Below are positions 8,121 through 17,633 of a stretch of DNA of 64,000 nucleotides, one piece after another. The stretch's first letter is position 1; each line of letters opens with the position of its first letter. The notes beneath the pieces are model-generated. The model was not told the origin of the DNA and did not search any database. It saw only the letters and a program-made list of their open reading frames with translations. Source of the stretch: Muribaculaceae bacterium (lineage in GTDB: Bacteria > Bacteroidota > Bacteroidia > Bacteroidales > Muribaculaceae); assembly GCA_022508985.1 (NCBI GenBank), contig JAFLUA010000001.1, forward strand, positions 186,001 through 250,000. Reading direction: 5' to 3'. Position numbers and translations under genes: made by a program.

Positions 8121-10661
8121 TTAGTCGGAGGCAACTCCGATTTTGAGCTCAATTTTCTGAGTGTCGGAGTTGAAATCAACAAATATTTCGTTGCCTTCTT
8201 CCGGTTGCTCTGTGAGTAGAAGTTCCGCTAATTCGTCTTCGAGATACTTCTGGATAGCGCGTTTGAGCGGACGGGCCCCAAACTGCACGTCGCAGCCTTT
8301 CGAAGCAATGAAGTTTTTGGCTTCGTCGCTTAATTTGACATTATATCCGAGAGCTCTCATTCGACTATAGAATCCGGCAAGCTCAATATCGATAATTTTG
8401 AATATCGCATCACGATCGAGCGTGTCGAATATAATGACATCATCGATACGATTAAGGAATTCTGGTGAGAAAGCCTTGTTGAGGGCTTTTGTGAGCACGC
8501 TTTGCGAATACTCGCGGTCGATTTCTTTTGTTGTAAAACCTACTCCCGAGCCAAATTCCTTCAGTTGGCGAGTGCCGATATTTGATGTCATTATTATAAT
8601 AGTGTTCTTGAAGTCGATGCGGCGCCCGAGGCTATCGGTAAGACGCCCTTCGTCCATAACCTGAAGCAGAAGGTTGAACACATCTGGATGCGCTTTTTCG
8701 ATTTCGTCGAGAAGGACAACTGAATAAGGGTGGCGTCTGACACGCTCGGTGAGTTGACCACCTTCTTCGTACCCGACATATCCAGGAGGCGCACCGATGA
8801 GGCGCGACACGCTGAATTTTTCCATATATTCGCTCATGTCGATACGTATCAGAGTGTCGGCCGAATCAAATAGGTACTCAGCCAATTTCTTGGCTAAATG
8901 AGTTTTGCCTACCCCCGTCGGACCTAAAAACATGAAAGTACCGATGGGCTTGTTGGGGTCTTTGAGCCCGAGCCTATTTCGTTGTATTGCCTTGACAATT
9001 TTATTTATGGCGTCGTCTTGACCAACTATCGCAGAGCGTAAAATAGGCCCCATTTCGCGTAGTCTTATGCCCTCGGCTTGTGCTATACGTTGCACCGGCA
9101 CCCCCGTCATCATAGCAACCACTTCCGCTACCTTGTCGGCATCGACAGTAACGCGGTTAGCCTCCATTTCCTTTTCCCAATTTTTGCGAGCCTTATCCAA
9201 TTCATCACTGATACGAGCGGCTTCATCTCTCATTCGACTCGCTTCGGCGAAGTCATGACGCTGAGCCGCCTCTACTTTAGCAGCCGTAGTATCTGCGAGC
9301 GTTTTTTCGAGTTCGTCAATTTCGGCAGGAACGCTGATATTTGTAACTCTTACTCTTGAACCGGCTTCGTCGAGCGCATCGATAGCTTTGTCGGGGAAAT
9401 TACGGTCGGAAATGTATCTGTCGGTGAGTTTAACGCACGCCTCAAGCGCTTCCTGTGTATAATTGACACCGTGGTGGGCTTCGTACTGCGGTCGGATATT
9501 ATTGAGAATGGTAAAGGTTTCCTCGGCAGTAGTCGGTTCTACCAAAACTTTCTGGAAGCGTCGCTCGAGAGCACCGTCTTTCTCAATGTTCACTCGATAT
9601 TCGTCGAGTGTCGTAGCACCGATACACTGAATTTCGCCTCGAGCGAGAGCCGGCTTGAGCATATTAGCAGCATCCATAGAGCCCTGAGCGTTTCCGGCAC
9701 CAACAATGGTGTGTATCTCGTCGATAAATAGAATGACGTCGGTGTTTTTTGTTAGTTCGTTGAGGATTGCTTTGATGCGCTCTTCGAATTCGCCACGATA
9801 TTTTGTGCCCGCAACAATCGAAGCCATGTCGAGCGATATTACTCGTTTGTCAAATAAAGTGCGTGATACTTTGCGTTGTACAATTCGCAGGGCAAGACCC
9901 TCAACAATAGCCGATTTACCAACACCAGGCTCACCAATTAGCACGGGGTTGTTTTTCTTTCGGCGACTCAAGACCTGCGCCAAGCGTTCAATCTCAGTTT
10001 CGCGACCAATGACAGGGTCGAGACGGCCTTCTTGAGCTGCCCTTGTCATGTCGTTGCCAAATTTGTCGAGCATAGGAGTGTCGCCCGAGCGAGAACCGGT
10101 ACGGCGAGCGCGTTGCGCGGCGTTTTTGCTTGCATCAGACGGAGAATCACCACCGCCACCTTGAAGGCCATCAGCCATGTCGGCATCGGCCACAGGCATG
10201 GTGCCATCATCTTGAAGCTGTGATTTCAGACGACCTGCCAGTGCGTCATAGTCGAGACCGGCCGTGAAAAACGGCGCAATTACTTCCATCGTTCTCACTT
10301 CTTTGTTGTGAAATAGCGACAATAATAGATGCTCAACATCAACTAATTGAGCTTTGAGATATCGTGCCTCGATAATAGCCAGCTTAATGATAAGTGTAAC
10401 AACACGACCATAGTAATTGGCGGGTTTGCCTTCACTGACATTTGGCTCATATAGGGCAGTATCGAGGTCGGACCGCAAATCGGCCAAACGGTCGGCGCCG
10501 ATGATATATTCCATAAGTTCGGCCGACCGAGTGCCCGGTTGTGATAACTCAAGCAGCAGATGAGCAGGCATTATAAAATCGTTGTTGTGGTTGACACATT
10601 GAATGCGCGTTCTATCTATTAATGCTTGCGCCTCTGCCGTATATTTTTGATTATTTTCCAT
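8121..10661 (-). CDS. clpC: ATP-dependent Clp protease ATP-binding subunit ClpC
   Basis: AAA+ unfoldase that feeds substrates to ClpP in general proteolysis. In order the 846-residue protein has a Clp N-terminal repeat domain (about 1-150), a first AAA module with Walker A GEPGVGKS and Walker B ILFIDEIH, a UVR-type coiled middle segment ([17 protein letters not shown]), which is typical of ClpC and absent from ClpA, and a second AAA module with Walker [10 protein letters not shown] and Walker [12 protein letters not shown]. The tripeptide VGF in the loop FGSGVGFTT matches the ClpP-docking loop, so it is a protease partner rather than a ClpB disaggregase. cca follows by 26 nt. A short palindrome lies 18 nt upstream of the start. 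Confidence 0.95.
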   Translation of the reverse strand: MENNQKYTAEAQALIDRTRIQCVNHNNDFIMPAHLLLELSQPGTRSAELMEYIIGADRLADLRSDLDTALYEPNVSEGKPANYYGRVVTLIIKLAIIEARYLKAQLVDVEHLLLSLFHNKEVRTMEVIAPFFTAGLDYDALAGRLKSQLQDDGTMPVADADMADGLQGGGGDSPSDASKNAAQRARRTGSRSGDTPMLDKFGNDMTRAAQEGRLDPVIGRETEIERLAQVLSRRKKNNPVLIGEPGVGKSAIVEGLALRIVQRKVSRTLFDKRVISLDMASIVAGTKYRGEFEERIKAILNELTKNTDVILFIDEIHTIVGAGNAQGSMDAANMLKPALARGEIQCIGATTLDEYRVNIEKDGALERRFQKVLVEPTTAEETFTILNNIRPQYEAHHGVNYTQEALEACVKLTDRYISDRNFPDKAIDALDEAGSRVRVTNISVPAEIDELEKTLADTTAAKVEAAQRHDFAEASRMRDEAARISDELDKARKNWEKEMEANRVTVDADKVAEVVAMMTGVPVQRIAQAEGIRLREMGPILRSAIVGQDDAINKIVKAIQRNRLGLKDPNKPIGTFMFLGPTGVGKTHLAKKLAEYLFDSADTLIRIDMSEYMEKFSVSRLIGAPPGYVGYEEGGQLTERVRRHPYSVVLLDEIEKAHPDVFNLLLQVMDEGRLTDSLGRRIDFKNTIIIMTSNIGTRQLKEFGSGVGFTTKEIDREYSQSVLTKALNKAFSPEFLNRIDDVIIFDTLDRDAIFKIIDIELAGFYSRMRALGYNVKLSDEAKNFIASKGCDVQFGARPLKRAIQKYLEDELAELLLTEQPEEGNEIFVDFNSDTQKIELKIGVASD

Positions 10662-10678
10662 ACTCTATAAAACTTAAA

Positions 10679-10697
10679 GCATAAGGGTATCTTATGC
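10679..10697. promoter_or_regulatory. Short palindrome in the clpC leader
   Basis: Perfect 7-bp inverted repeat GCATAAG (10679-10685), 5-nt spacer, CTTATGC (10691-10697), 18 nt before the clpC start codon. It is too short for a terminator and has no T tract. It could be an operator for a stress regulator or a leader hairpin; no regulator is identified. Confidence 0.35.
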
Positions 10698-10740
10698 CGA
10701 CAACCATATTATGCAATAATCGTGCCAAAGATTGAAATCG

Positions 10741-10786
10741 AGAATAGACAAAATAAAACAGAAGAGGGCGCTTGAAGGCGCCCTCT
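10741..10786 (-). terminator. Rho-independent terminator of fba
   Basis: Perfect 9-bp G/C-rich stem AGAGGGCGC (10763-10771) and GCGCCCTCT (10778-10786) with a 6-nt loop. On the minus strand it is followed by TCTGTTTTATTTTGTC. It lies 20 nt past the fba stop. Confidence 0.9.
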
Positions 10787-10806
10787 GATATTGGATTGAA
10801 ATATTT

Positions 10807-11802
10807 TTAAGCTTTTCCTTTGCTACCTAAAACATTTACAATTTTGTGGCGGTAAAGTTTCTCCATATTGTCGCGCGCGGGGCCGAGATATTTGCGAGGG
10901 TCGAATTCAGCCGGTTTTTCAGCGAAAATGCGACGAATAGCAGCTGTCATAGCAAGACGGCTATCGGAGTCGATGTTAATTTTGCAAACGGCGCTCTTAG
11001 CAGCTTTGCGTAGCTGTTCTTCGGGGATGCCGATAGCGTCGGGTAATTTACCACCAAATTGGTTGATGGTGTCGACTTCGTCTTGGGGCACAGACGACGA
11101 CCCGTGGAGTACGATGGGGAAGCCGGGGAGTTTTTCCATAACGGCATCGAGAACATCGAATGCCAAAGGCGGTGGCACGAGCTTGCCTTCAGCGTTGCGT
11201 GTGCATTGAGCGGGTGTGAATTTGTAAGCACCGTGAGAAGTGCCAATAGAAATTGCGAGGCTGTCGCAACCGGTGCGAGTAGCAAAATCGATCACTTCTT
11301 CGGGGTCGGTATATGTGTGGTGGTCAGACGATACTTCGTCTTCAACGCCTGCGAGGACACCGAGCTCGCCTTCAACTGTTACGTCATATTTGTGAGCGTA
11401 GTCCACTACTTGCTTTGTTAGGGCAACGTTTTCTTCGTAAGGGAGGTGTGAACCGTCAATCATAACCGAAGAGAAACCGCTGTCGATACAGCTCTTGCAA
11501 AGTTCGAAGCTGTCGCCGTGGTCGAGGTGGAGCACAATCTGAGGATTTTCCCAACCGAGCTCTTTAGCATATTCAACGGCGCCTTGAGCCATGTAGCGGA
11601 GCAGGGTAGCGTTGGCATAATTGCGAGCACCTTTCGATACCTGAAGGATAACCGGAGAGCGTTCTTCCGAAGCGGCTTTGATGATAGCCTGGAGTTGCTC
11701 CATATTGTTAAAGTTGAATGCGGGAATAGCATATCCGCCTTCGATGGCCTTTTTGAACATTTCGCGAGTGTTCACGAGACCGAGTTCTTTATAACTTACC
11801 AT
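10807..11802 (-). CDS. fba: Class II fructose-1,6-bisphosphate aldolase
   Basis: Cleaves fructose-1,6-bisphosphate to dihydroxyacetone phosphate and glyceraldehyde-3-phosphate in glycolysis and catalyses the reverse in gluconeogenesis. The 331-residue protein has the zinc-binding and catalytic segments of the class II family: VLHLDHGDSFE, SVMIDGSHLPYEENV, GELGVLAGVED, then AISIGTSHGAYKF and VLHGSSSVPQDEV. It is monocistronic, with its own promoter (11875-11905) and terminator. Other genes of the same pathway in the window are pfkA and tpiA. Confidence 0.95.
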   Translation of the reverse strand: MVSYKELGLVNTREMFKKAIEGGYAIPAFNFNNMEQLQAIIKAASEERSPVILQVSKGARNYANATLLRYMAQGAVEYAKELGWENPQIVLHLDHGDSFELCKSCIDSGFSSVMIDGSHLPYEENVALTKQVVDYAHKYDVTVEGELGVLAGVEDEVSSDHHTYTDPEEVIDFATRTGCDSLAISIGTSHGAYKFTPAQCTRNAEGKLVPPPLAFDVLDAVMEKLPGFPIVLHGSSSVPQDEVDTINQFGGKLPDAIGIPEEQLRKAAKSAVCKINIDSDSRLAMTAAIRRIFAEKPAEFDPRKYLGPARDNMEKLYRHKIVNVLGSKGKA

Positions 11803-11874
11803 TTGTATAAATATTTATAAATAAGTACTTTGCGATTTTAGAGGTAGATTGGCTTATTTCTCGAAAAGCCACTG

Positions 11875-11905
11875 CAAAGTTACGAAAATTTCATTAAAAA
11901 ATAAA
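11875..11905 (-). promoter_or_regulatory. Promoter of fba
   Basis: Minus strand -7 box TAACTTTG (11882-11875), with a weaker TTTA in place of the -33 TTTG at 11905-11902, spacing 19. The leader would be about 65 nt. Confidence 0.6.
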
Positions 11906-11912
11906 TAGTCGT

Positions 11913-11943
11913 TTTGATTTTACAATAATTAAACATAAATTTG
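11913..11943 (+). promoter_or_regulatory. Promoter of the sodium-dependent transporter gene
   Basis: Plus strand TTTG (11913-11916), 19-nt spacer, TAAATTTG (11936-11943): a full match to the Bacteroidetes consensus. The start codon is 32 nt downstream. Confidence 0.8.
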
Positions 11944-11974
11944 CCTTACAGAATTAATAACTGATGTTAGCTAT

Positions 11975-13339
11975 ATGTCTGAAAAATCGCAATTTGGCAC
12001 AAAATTAGGTGTTATAGCCGCAACGGTAGGGTCGGCTATAGGGTTGGGAAATGTGTGGCGTTTTCCTGCGGAGACGCAGGCCAATGGAGGTGCCGCGTTT
12101 CTACTATTGTATGTAGCATGTGTGTTTTTGCTGGGCATACCGGTGATGTTGGCCGAGTTTTCGCTCGGTCGCGGAGGTCGCTCCGATGCAATAGGAGTGT
12201 TTAAGAAGCTATCGCCGGAGCGTCCGTGGTGGCTTGTAGGTGCACTTGGGGTGCTTGCTTCATATCTTATCATATGTTTTTATATGGTAGTAGCTGGCTG
12301 GACGCTTGAATACTTGGTTGAAAGTATCTCGGGCGGGCTGTATGACGCAGTCGATGCCGGTGAAGAATCACTGCGCGCGGCTTTTACGTCTAAAATGTCG
12401 GAATATGTAGGCGACGACCTACGACCAATATTTTTCACTTATGCACTTATAGCATTGAACATAGGAGTATTGCTCGGTGGAGTGCAGAAAGGGATAGAAA
12501 AATTGTCAAATGTGTTGATGCCTGTTTTGTTTGTTATTTTGGTTGCGCTCTGTTGTGTAACCTTGACATTGCCGGGCGCAGGCGAAGGCGTCAGATTTTT
12601 CTTGTCGCCCGATTTTACCAAGATCACGCCGTCGGTCGTAGTCCAGGCCTTGGGACAGGCTTTATTTAGCTTGAGTATCGGTATGGGTATTCTAATAACA
12701 TATTCATCGTATTATCCTTCAACGACTAAGTTGACGCGCACATCGGTTATAGTGGCGTTGTTGAGCTTGCTTGTTGCTATTCTCGTAGGCTTGATAATAT
12801 TCCCCGCCGTTAAAAGTTTTGGTCTTGATAACGAGCCATTGCGAGGCGCAACGTTGGTCTTTGTAACCTTGCCTGAAGTTTTTGCGCGTATGCCCTTGCC
12901 GGCTTTGTGGTCAACGTTGTTTTTTGTGTTGCTATTAGTAGCGGCACTTACGTCGACGGTCTCTATAGCCGAGGTTTCGGTAGCGATGCTGCAAGACAGA
13001 TTCAAAATGCGTCGTCGTAAAGCTGTATTGACAACAATGTTGCCCTTGTTTGTTTTTAGTGCATTGTGCTCGTTGTCGTTTGGTAGCTTGTCGAGTTTCA
13101 CAATATTCGGATATACAATATTTGATTTACTCGATATGGTCACTTCCGATATCATTTTGCCGATAAGTTCTATAGCGTTGTGTATTTATATGGGTTGGTT
13201 TGCGCCTAAAGGTTTTCTTTCGGGCGAGCTCAGTAATAAAGGAGAACTGCATTCACGCTGGACACGACCTGTTATGTTTATAATTCGCTATCTTGCTCCG
13301 ATATTGATAGCAATGATATTGATTTCCAACTGTATTTAG
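11975..13339 (+). CDS. Sodium-dependent transporter, NSS/SNF family
   Basis: Inner-membrane sodium-coupled symporter of the neurotransmitter:sodium symporter family, whose bacterial members usually carry amino acids or related small amines. The 454-residue protein opens with the hallmark first helix of the family, GSAIGLGNVWRFP, which contributes the Na+ and substrate sites, followed by multiple hydrophobic helices (about 11-12). The substrate cannot be deduced. A small membrane protein begins 4 nt after the stop. The gene is transcribed away from fba, from its own consensus promoter. Confidence 0.9.
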   Translation: MSEKSQFGTKLGVIAATVGSAIGLGNVWRFPAETQANGGAAFLLLYVACVFLLGIPVMLAEFSLGRGGRSDAIGVFKKLSPERPWWLVGALGVLASYLIICFYMVVAGWTLEYLVESISGGLYDAVDAGEESLRAAFTSKMSEYVGDDLRPIFFTYALIALNIGVLLGGVQKGIEKLSNVLMPVLFVILVALCCVTLTLPGAGEGVRFFLSPDFTKITPSVVVQALGQALFSLSIGMGILITYSSYYPSTTKLTRTSVIVALLSLLVAILVGLIIFPAVKSFGLDNEPLRGATLVFVTLPEVFARMPLPALWSTLFFVLLLVAALTSTVSIAEVSVAMLQDRFKMRRRKAVLTTMLPLFVFSALCSLSFGSLSSFTIFGYTIFDLLDMVTSDIILPISSIALCIYMGWFAPKGFLSGELSNKGELHSRWTRPVMFIIRYLAPILIAMILISNCI

Positions 13340-13343
13340 ATTT

Positions 13344-13658
13344 ATGTCGAGCAAACAGACTCGCCTTGGCGGCATTATATCGGCAGTTGTAATTATCGCC
13401 TTAATAATAGGTGTTAGGGCCTGTGTGCATTATGCAAACGATAGCAACGATGAGGCTGCTTTTGTTGTGAGCGCCGAACAGGTGCCGTTCCCCCAGATGA
13501 CTACGAGCGATAGTGCTCTTGTAGATTCAGTCGAGCGTGCTGCTCAAAAGCACAAGGTGCGTAAAAAAGCAGTTAAAGTAAAAGATAAAAAAAATAGGCA
13601 AGTGCGCTTACGGTCGCCCTTAGATGAGCCGGTGCCATCGGAGCGTGATAGCGATTAA
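13344..13658 (+). CDS. Small single-pass membrane protein, function unknown
   Basis: 104 residues. One predicted transmembrane segment near the N-terminus (GGIISAVVIIALIIGVRACV, about residues 9-28), then a soluble part ending in a Lys/Arg-rich tail (KHKVRKKAVKVKDKKNRQVR). I recognise no domain. It starts 4 nt after the sodium symporter gene and is probably cotranslated with it; whether it serves the transporter is a guess. Its last 4 bases overlap the end of the convergent DUF3109 gene. Confidence 0.7.
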   Translation: MSSKQTRLGGIISAVVIIALIIGVRACVHYANDSNDEAAFVVSAEQVPFPQMTTSDSALVDSVERAAQKHKVRKKAVKVKDKKNRQVRLRSPLDEPVPSERDSD

Positions 13659-14254
13659 TCGTCTAAAGCATTGTCGCCGCCATATTGCTGTATATACTCG
13701 TCACAGGTAAGCGATAACTCCTCATACCAAGCATCGCCAAAACGGCGGCGTAAAGGCCCTTCGAGAAATTTATAAGCCCTGATGCCTTTGCTCCGGCCCA
13801 GAACTTCGGCCGCTTTGCATATTTTCCAGCGGTGGAAATTAACGGCTGTAAAAGTGTCGTATTTTGTTAATCTTACCGGATAAAGGTGGCATGAAATAGG
13901 TTTGTAATAATCTATTCGACCTTGTCGATAAGCACGCTCGATGGCGCAAATCCAGCAGCCACTATCATCTATGGTAGCGAAAACGCAACATCCGCCATCG
14001 ATGAGAGAGGTGACTTCGCACCCTTCGATGTCGATGTAGCTGACACCATTTTTTTCTATTTCCTGTCTGGCGGCAGGAAGAAGGTCGTTCCATATACATG
14101 GCAAAATACGCCTCAACTCATCGGCCTCTCCTTCTTCAAGAGGAGCCCCAGCATCACCTTCGATACAGCATTGCCCTTTGCATGCGTTGAGGTCGCAACA
14201 AAAGAAACGTTCGGCCAAGTCAAGGCTGACAAGAGTGTCTTGTATCTGGAGCAT
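13655..14254 (-). CDS. DUF3109 family cysteine-rich protein
   Basis: 199-residue cytoplasmic protein of the DUF3109 family, found widely in Bacteroidetes. It has conserved cysteine clusters: FFCCDLNACKGQCC near residues 18-31, GCCVFATIDDSGCWIC in the middle, and PISCHLYPVR. These resemble metal or Fe-S binding sites of the related YkgJ-type zinc/iron-chelating proteins, but the biochemical role is not established. It lies 21 nt downstream of the DUF5103 gene, in the run ung-DUF5103-DUF3109. Confidence 0.8.
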   Translation of the reverse strand: MLQIQDTLVSLDLAERFFCCDLNACKGQCCIEGDAGAPLEEGEADELRRILPCIWNDLLPAARQEIEKNGVSYIDIEGCEVTSLIDGGCCVFATIDDSGCWICAIERAYRQGRIDYYKPISCHLYPVRLTKYDTFTAVNFHRWKICKAAEVLGRSKGIRAYKFLEGPLRRRFGDAWYEELSLTCDEYIQQYGGDNALDD

Positions 14255-14275
14255 ATAGTAATTAGTGTGTTGCTA

Positions 14276-15553
14276 TTAAATATCTGTACGGCAAGAGGCT
14301 ACGCCGATTAACCTGTCGTAACGCTCGTTGCGCTTGCGGTGGTAGACTCTTACGGAATATTCATTCACAGTCTGATATTTATCGCCTTCGATATATGAAG
14401 TATATCCGCGTTTTGCGCCTGGCGGGACTACAAGATATCTGTAATTGTAAGCTCCCTGCTTTAGGAGCAACGCGCGCTCGAAACGCCCCGACGAATAGTT
14501 GTAAAACATTCGTGAATTATCATCGAAGCGTCGTTGAACAAAATCACCGTCAATAAAAATCATAGAGCCGGCTTCTAATGGATAGTCAAGAGAGAAGTGA
14601 ACGACACCATAATCGGCTTCGGTATCGCTGTCGGAAGCGTTTGCTCGGCGTATGAAAAATCTCCCGTGCTGAGTCTGATCATAGCTATATGTCTCGCGAG
14701 ACCTGGCAAGGTCTTCATCGAGCACGTAATGATAATAAGGAGAGTGGTATTCGATGTGCTCAACTTTCATGCCGGGATAAGTGTCACTCACAGTCTCGAA
14801 GCGACGGTATTCGTTGCCGGCTTCAAAAATCAATTGAGGTTGATGCTCATATACGACCTTGCGCCCCATCATTCGTAATGGTTGGCTAAAAGCAATTTCA
14901 GAATCGAGCCTGCCGTTTTGCCCGGCCACAATCATAAGGTCGTTGAATGGGTCTTCGACGTCGGCTCTCTCTGTGTCAACGACTATTGTCAATTGCTGAT
15001 GAGCTTTGTTATAGTCGATATCAGTTTGGGCCGAGGCTGAAAGGGCAATCGGTGCCGACTCCTCGCTTATATAGAAACGACACTGTAAAACGATGGAGTC
15101 GGGCTCGGATTCGGGATATACTTTTAGTAAGTAATTTCCTGATATAGTGGGGGCTGTATATTCATTGGGCAATGTTAAAGAATAATGGACGTAGTGCACC
15201 GCCGTAGCTTGCGAGAAGTCATAATTCTCAATAATACCTTCGTTAAATCCGTCGAGGAATTCACTATCGACAATAGGCGATGGTTGCCACGCTGCCGAGC
15301 AATGAGTTAGAGAATAACGGAAGTACTCGCGGTCTTCGGCAAGGTGATCAAAATCAATGCGTATATGGTCGTCGGAATTAAGGACTATTACCGGTTGTGC
15401 GAAATCATCGCCATCGAGTCGTACTTGCAACGACTTTATGTTTTCGTTGAAAATACCCGTCATGGTGTCGGCTATACGTTGGGCCGCCATTGCCCAGCAC
15501 GAAAGCGCAAGGAATAGGCACGTCGAATATATATGTTTATTTTTTATAGCCAT
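14276..15553 (-). CDS. DUF5103 protein, type IX secretion plug-like
   Basis: 425-residue exported protein; signal peptide about residues 1-23 (STCLFLALSCWAMA). It matches my knowledge of the DUF5103 family of Bacteroidetes, whose Flavobacterium member is the Plug protein that closes the SprA translocon channel of the type IX secretion system. The body is beta-rich (for example SAAWQPSPIVDSEFLDGFNEG and GAYNYRYLVVPPGAKRGY), consistent with the family. Its start overlaps the ung stop by 10 nt, so it is translationally coupled to a DNA-repair gene. The BspA-like protein in this window carries a possible type IX signal and could be a client of the same system. Family assignment is good; function here is inferred. 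Confidence 0.75.
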   Translation of the reverse strand: MAIKNKHIYSTCLFLALSCWAMAAQRIADTMTGIFNENIKSLQVRLDGDDFAQPVIVLNSDDHIRIDFDHLAEDREYFRYSLTHCSAAWQPSPIVDSEFLDGFNEGIIENYDFSQATAVHYVHYSLTLPNEYTAPTISGNYLLKVYPESEPDSIVLQCRFYISEESAPIALSASAQTDIDYNKAHQQLTIVVDTERADVEDPFNDLMIVAGQNGRLDSEIAFSQPLRMMGRKVVYEHQPQLIFEAGNEYRRFETVSDTYPGMKVEHIEYHSPYYHYVLDEDLARSRETYSYDQTQHGRFFIRRANASDSDTEADYGVVHFSLDYPLEAGSMIFIDGDFVQRRFDDNSRMFYNYSSGRFERALLLKQGAYNYRYLVVPPGAKRGYTSYIEGDKYQTVNEYSVRVYHRKRNERYDRLIGVASCRTDI

Positions 15554-16215
15554 TGAATGGGCTCTTTGCCGTGTGCGATGAGATATTCGTTAGTTTTACT
15601 GAAATGGCGGTTTCCGAAAAAACCACGGTATGCAGATAGCGGAGAAGGGTGAGGTGAAGTGAGAACAAGGTGCTTAGAGCGGTCGATGAGAGCCCCTTTG
15701 CGTATAGCATACGAGCCCCAGAGCAGGAAAACTACATTTTCGCGGCCTCGGTTTATGGCGTCGATAACGGCATCGGTAAACAACTCCCACCCTTTTCCTT
15801 GATGAGATCCTGCTTTGTGCGCTTCGACAGTGAGAGTGGCGTTGAGCAAAAGAACACCCTGTTGTGCCCAATGAGATAAATCGCCATTAGAAGGTTTCCG
15901 CTCCGGGCAACCTAAGTCGTTGCTTATTTCAGTGAAAATATTTACGAGAGATGGTGGCAGAGGCACACCGTCGGGTACTGCAAAGCAGAGGCCGTTTGCT
16001 TGCCCCGGACCATGATAAGGGTCTTGACCGAGAATAACTACTTTAACCTTGTCGAACGGACAGCTGTCGAACGCCGCAAAAATGCGTCCCGGAGAAGGGA
16101 ATACTTGAGTGCGCTTATACTCCTCACGCACAAATTGCGTAAGGTCTTTGAAATAAGGTGCTTCCCATTGCGCTGATAATGCTGTACGCCAGCTGTCTTC
16201 AATTCGTACTGCCAT
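15544..16215 (-). CDS. ung: Uracil-DNA glycosylase, family 1
   Basis: Removes uracil from DNA as the first step of base excision repair. The 223-residue length is standard. The water-activating loop GQDPYHGPGQANGLCF and the DNA-intercalation loop HPSPLSAYRGFFGNRHFSKTN are both intact. The gene is first in the run ung-DUF5103-DUF3109. A TAGTTTTG -7 box (16242-16235) lies 20 nt upstream, overlapping the oppositely oriented tRNA-Arg promoter. Confidence 0.95.
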   Translation of the reverse strand: MAVRIEDSWRTALSAQWEAPYFKDLTQFVREEYKRTQVFPSPGRIFAAFDSCPFDKVKVVILGQDPYHGPGQANGLCFAVPDGVPLPPSLVNIFTEISNDLGCPERKPSNGDLSHWAQQGVLLLNATLTVEAHKAGSHQGKGWELFTDAVIDAINRGRENVVFLLWGSYAIRKGALIDRSKHLVLTSPHPSPLSAYRGFFGNRHFSKTNEYLIAHGKEPIQWL

Positions 16216-16230
16216 AAACGTATCTTTTCT

Positions 16231-16262
16231 TTTGCAAAACTACAAAAAAACGATTAATTTTG
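16231..16262 (+). promoter_or_regulatory. Promoter of tRNA-Arg
   Basis: TTTG (16231-16234), 20-nt spacer, TAATTTTG (16255-16262), 20 nt before the tRNA 5' end. Confidence 0.8.
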
Positions 16263-16282
16263 TACGCTCTAAGGCAATAAAA

Positions 16283-16354
16283 GTCTCCGTAGTTCAATGG
16301 ATAGAATATCGGATTCCGGTTCCGACGATTGGGGTTCGACTCCCCACGGGGATA
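16283..16354 (+). tRNA. tRNA-Arg (anticodon CCG)
   Basis: Cloverleaf folds by eye: acceptor GTCTCCG with CGGGGAT, anticodon stem TCGGA/TCCGA with loop TTCCGGT (anticodon CCG), T arm GGGG-TTCGACT-CCCC. Discriminator is A at 16354 and CCA is not encoded. The first acceptor pair is a G-U wobble. Confidence 0.93.
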
Positions 16355-16364
16355 CAATAATAAA

Positions 16365-16407
16365 ATAGCAACTACCTAATAAATAGGTAATTGCTATAAT
16401 TTTTTTA
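16365..16407 (+). terminator. Terminator after tRNA-Arg, probably bidirectional
   Basis: Stem ATAGCAACTACCTA (16365-16378) with TAGGTAATTGCTAT (16384-16397), one mismatch, short loop, followed by AATTTTTTTA. On the other strand it is followed by a T-rich run, so it may also end manA transcripts arriving from the right. Confidence 0.85.
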
Positions 16408-16446
16408 TTGCTTTTTGTCCGCCTTTTTTATGCAGCTTGGGATGTG

Positions 16447-17448
16447 TTAGAGAGTTACGGTTAGCAAAGTGGCATCGCCTTCGATAGAGAACGAAGGAAC
16501 GGCAGCGGGTACCAATACAGTGTGTCCGGCACATAGTTCTTTTCCTTCTCCATCGATGCTGATTTTTGCAGAACCTTTAACGGCGACAATGATAGTAAAT
16601 GTAGAGCCATCGTGCTTAAAGCAGTGCTTGTCGCAAGGGTGAGCCTCTAAAAAATTGACGTTGAAAGAAGGCGTTTCTATGGTGTTGTTCGTTTCTAAGG
16701 GGTGTAACTCTCCCGATAGTTTAGCAGGCGGGAAAGAGTAGTCGATGGCGTCGATGGCTTCTTCGGTATGTAGTTGTCGCGGCTTACCATCGGAGTCGCA
16801 CCTGTTGTAATCGTACACTCGATAAGTTATGTCGGAGGTCTGTTGTATTTCCAATATCAGGTTTCCGGCCCCGATTGCGTGTAAAGTTCCGGCCGGGATG
16901 TAATAGAAATGCCCTTTTTGCGTGTTGTATTTAGCGGTGTACTGTAAAATCGTATGGTCTTTTACGGCCTTTTGATAAGTCTCGGGCGTGAGCGGCGCCG
17001 AAAGGCCGCAAATAATATCAGAATCGTCGGCCGAGTCTATTATATACCACAATTCATTTTTGCCTCCCGAGTTATGACGCGAAAAAGCGAGAGTGTCGTT
17101 GGGGTGTACCTGGAGTGATAAGGTGAGCCTGGCATCGAGAAATTTTACTAAAATAGGGAAATTTCTACAGCCTTTTTCAACTGCTTTATTACCAATCAAA
17201 TCAGCACCAAATCGCGATACCAAATTTTCGATGCTCTCACCATTAAACTCGCCTCCGTCAACGACAGATATCGAGCCTTCTACACCTGATATTTCCCAGC
17301 TTTCGCCAACATTAGAGCTGTGTGCCGGCTCGTTTTTTAGCGCAAAGATTCTGTTACCACCCCACAAAACATTTTTGTAGATTGGGCGGAATGACAATAA
17401 GTGTCTGATATTATTGTTGTTATAATCTTTGTGCCGATTGTTGGCCAT
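16447..17448 (-). CDS. manA: Mannose-6-phosphate isomerase, class I
   Basis: Interconverts fructose-6-phosphate and mannose-6-phosphate, linking glycolysis to GDP-mannose and mannose use. The 333-residue cupin protein is of the short bacterial type I form. Visible zinc-site segments are SLQVHPND, KNELWYI and YYIPAGTLHAIGAGN, with the substrate-site Arg in SDITYRVYDYNR. It is monocistronic with its own promoter and is divergent from pfkA. Confidence 0.92.
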   Translation of the reverse strand: MANNRHKDYNNNNIRHLLSFRPIYKNVLWGGNRIFALKNEPAHSSNVGESWEISGVEGSISVVDGGEFNGESIENLVSRFGADLIGNKAVEKGCRNFPILVKFLDARLTLSLQVHPNDTLAFSRHNSGGKNELWYIIDSADDSDIICGLSAPLTPETYQKAVKDHTILQYTAKYNTQKGHFYYIPAGTLHAIGAGNLILEIQQTSDITYRVYDYNRCDSDGKPRQLHTEEAIDAIDYSFPPAKLSGELHPLETNNTIETPSFNVNFLEAHPCDKHCFKHDGSTFTIIVAVKGSAKISIDGEGKELCAGHTVLVPAAVPSFSIEGDATLLTVTL

Positions 17449-17471
17449 ACTTTGTAGTTACAAATTATATG

Positions 17472-17504
17472 CAAAGTTATAATTTATATTTTTTATAACA
17501 CAAA
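17472..17504 (-). promoter_or_regulatory. Promoter of manA
   Basis: Minus strand TTTG (17504-17501), 21-nt spacer, TAACTTTG (17479-17472); start codon 23 nt downstream. Confidence 0.75.
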
Positions 17505-17575
17505 CATCTGCAGGCAAAATCGCTTAAAAGGCCTATATTTCGGGCATATTTTTAGCCTTTTCGGGGTGCTTAGGA

Positions 17576-17607
17576 TTTGCCGCTGTCTGAAAATTTTTAT
17601 ACCTTTG
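17576..17607 (+). promoter_or_regulatory. Promoter of pfkA
   Basis: TTTG (17576-17579), 20-nt spacer, TACCTTTG (17600-17607), full consensus. It decides the pfkA start: an upstream in-frame start at 17577 would lie inside the promoter. Confidence 0.8.
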
Positions 17608-17633
17608 TATGTCAAAAAAAGATAAACAATATA

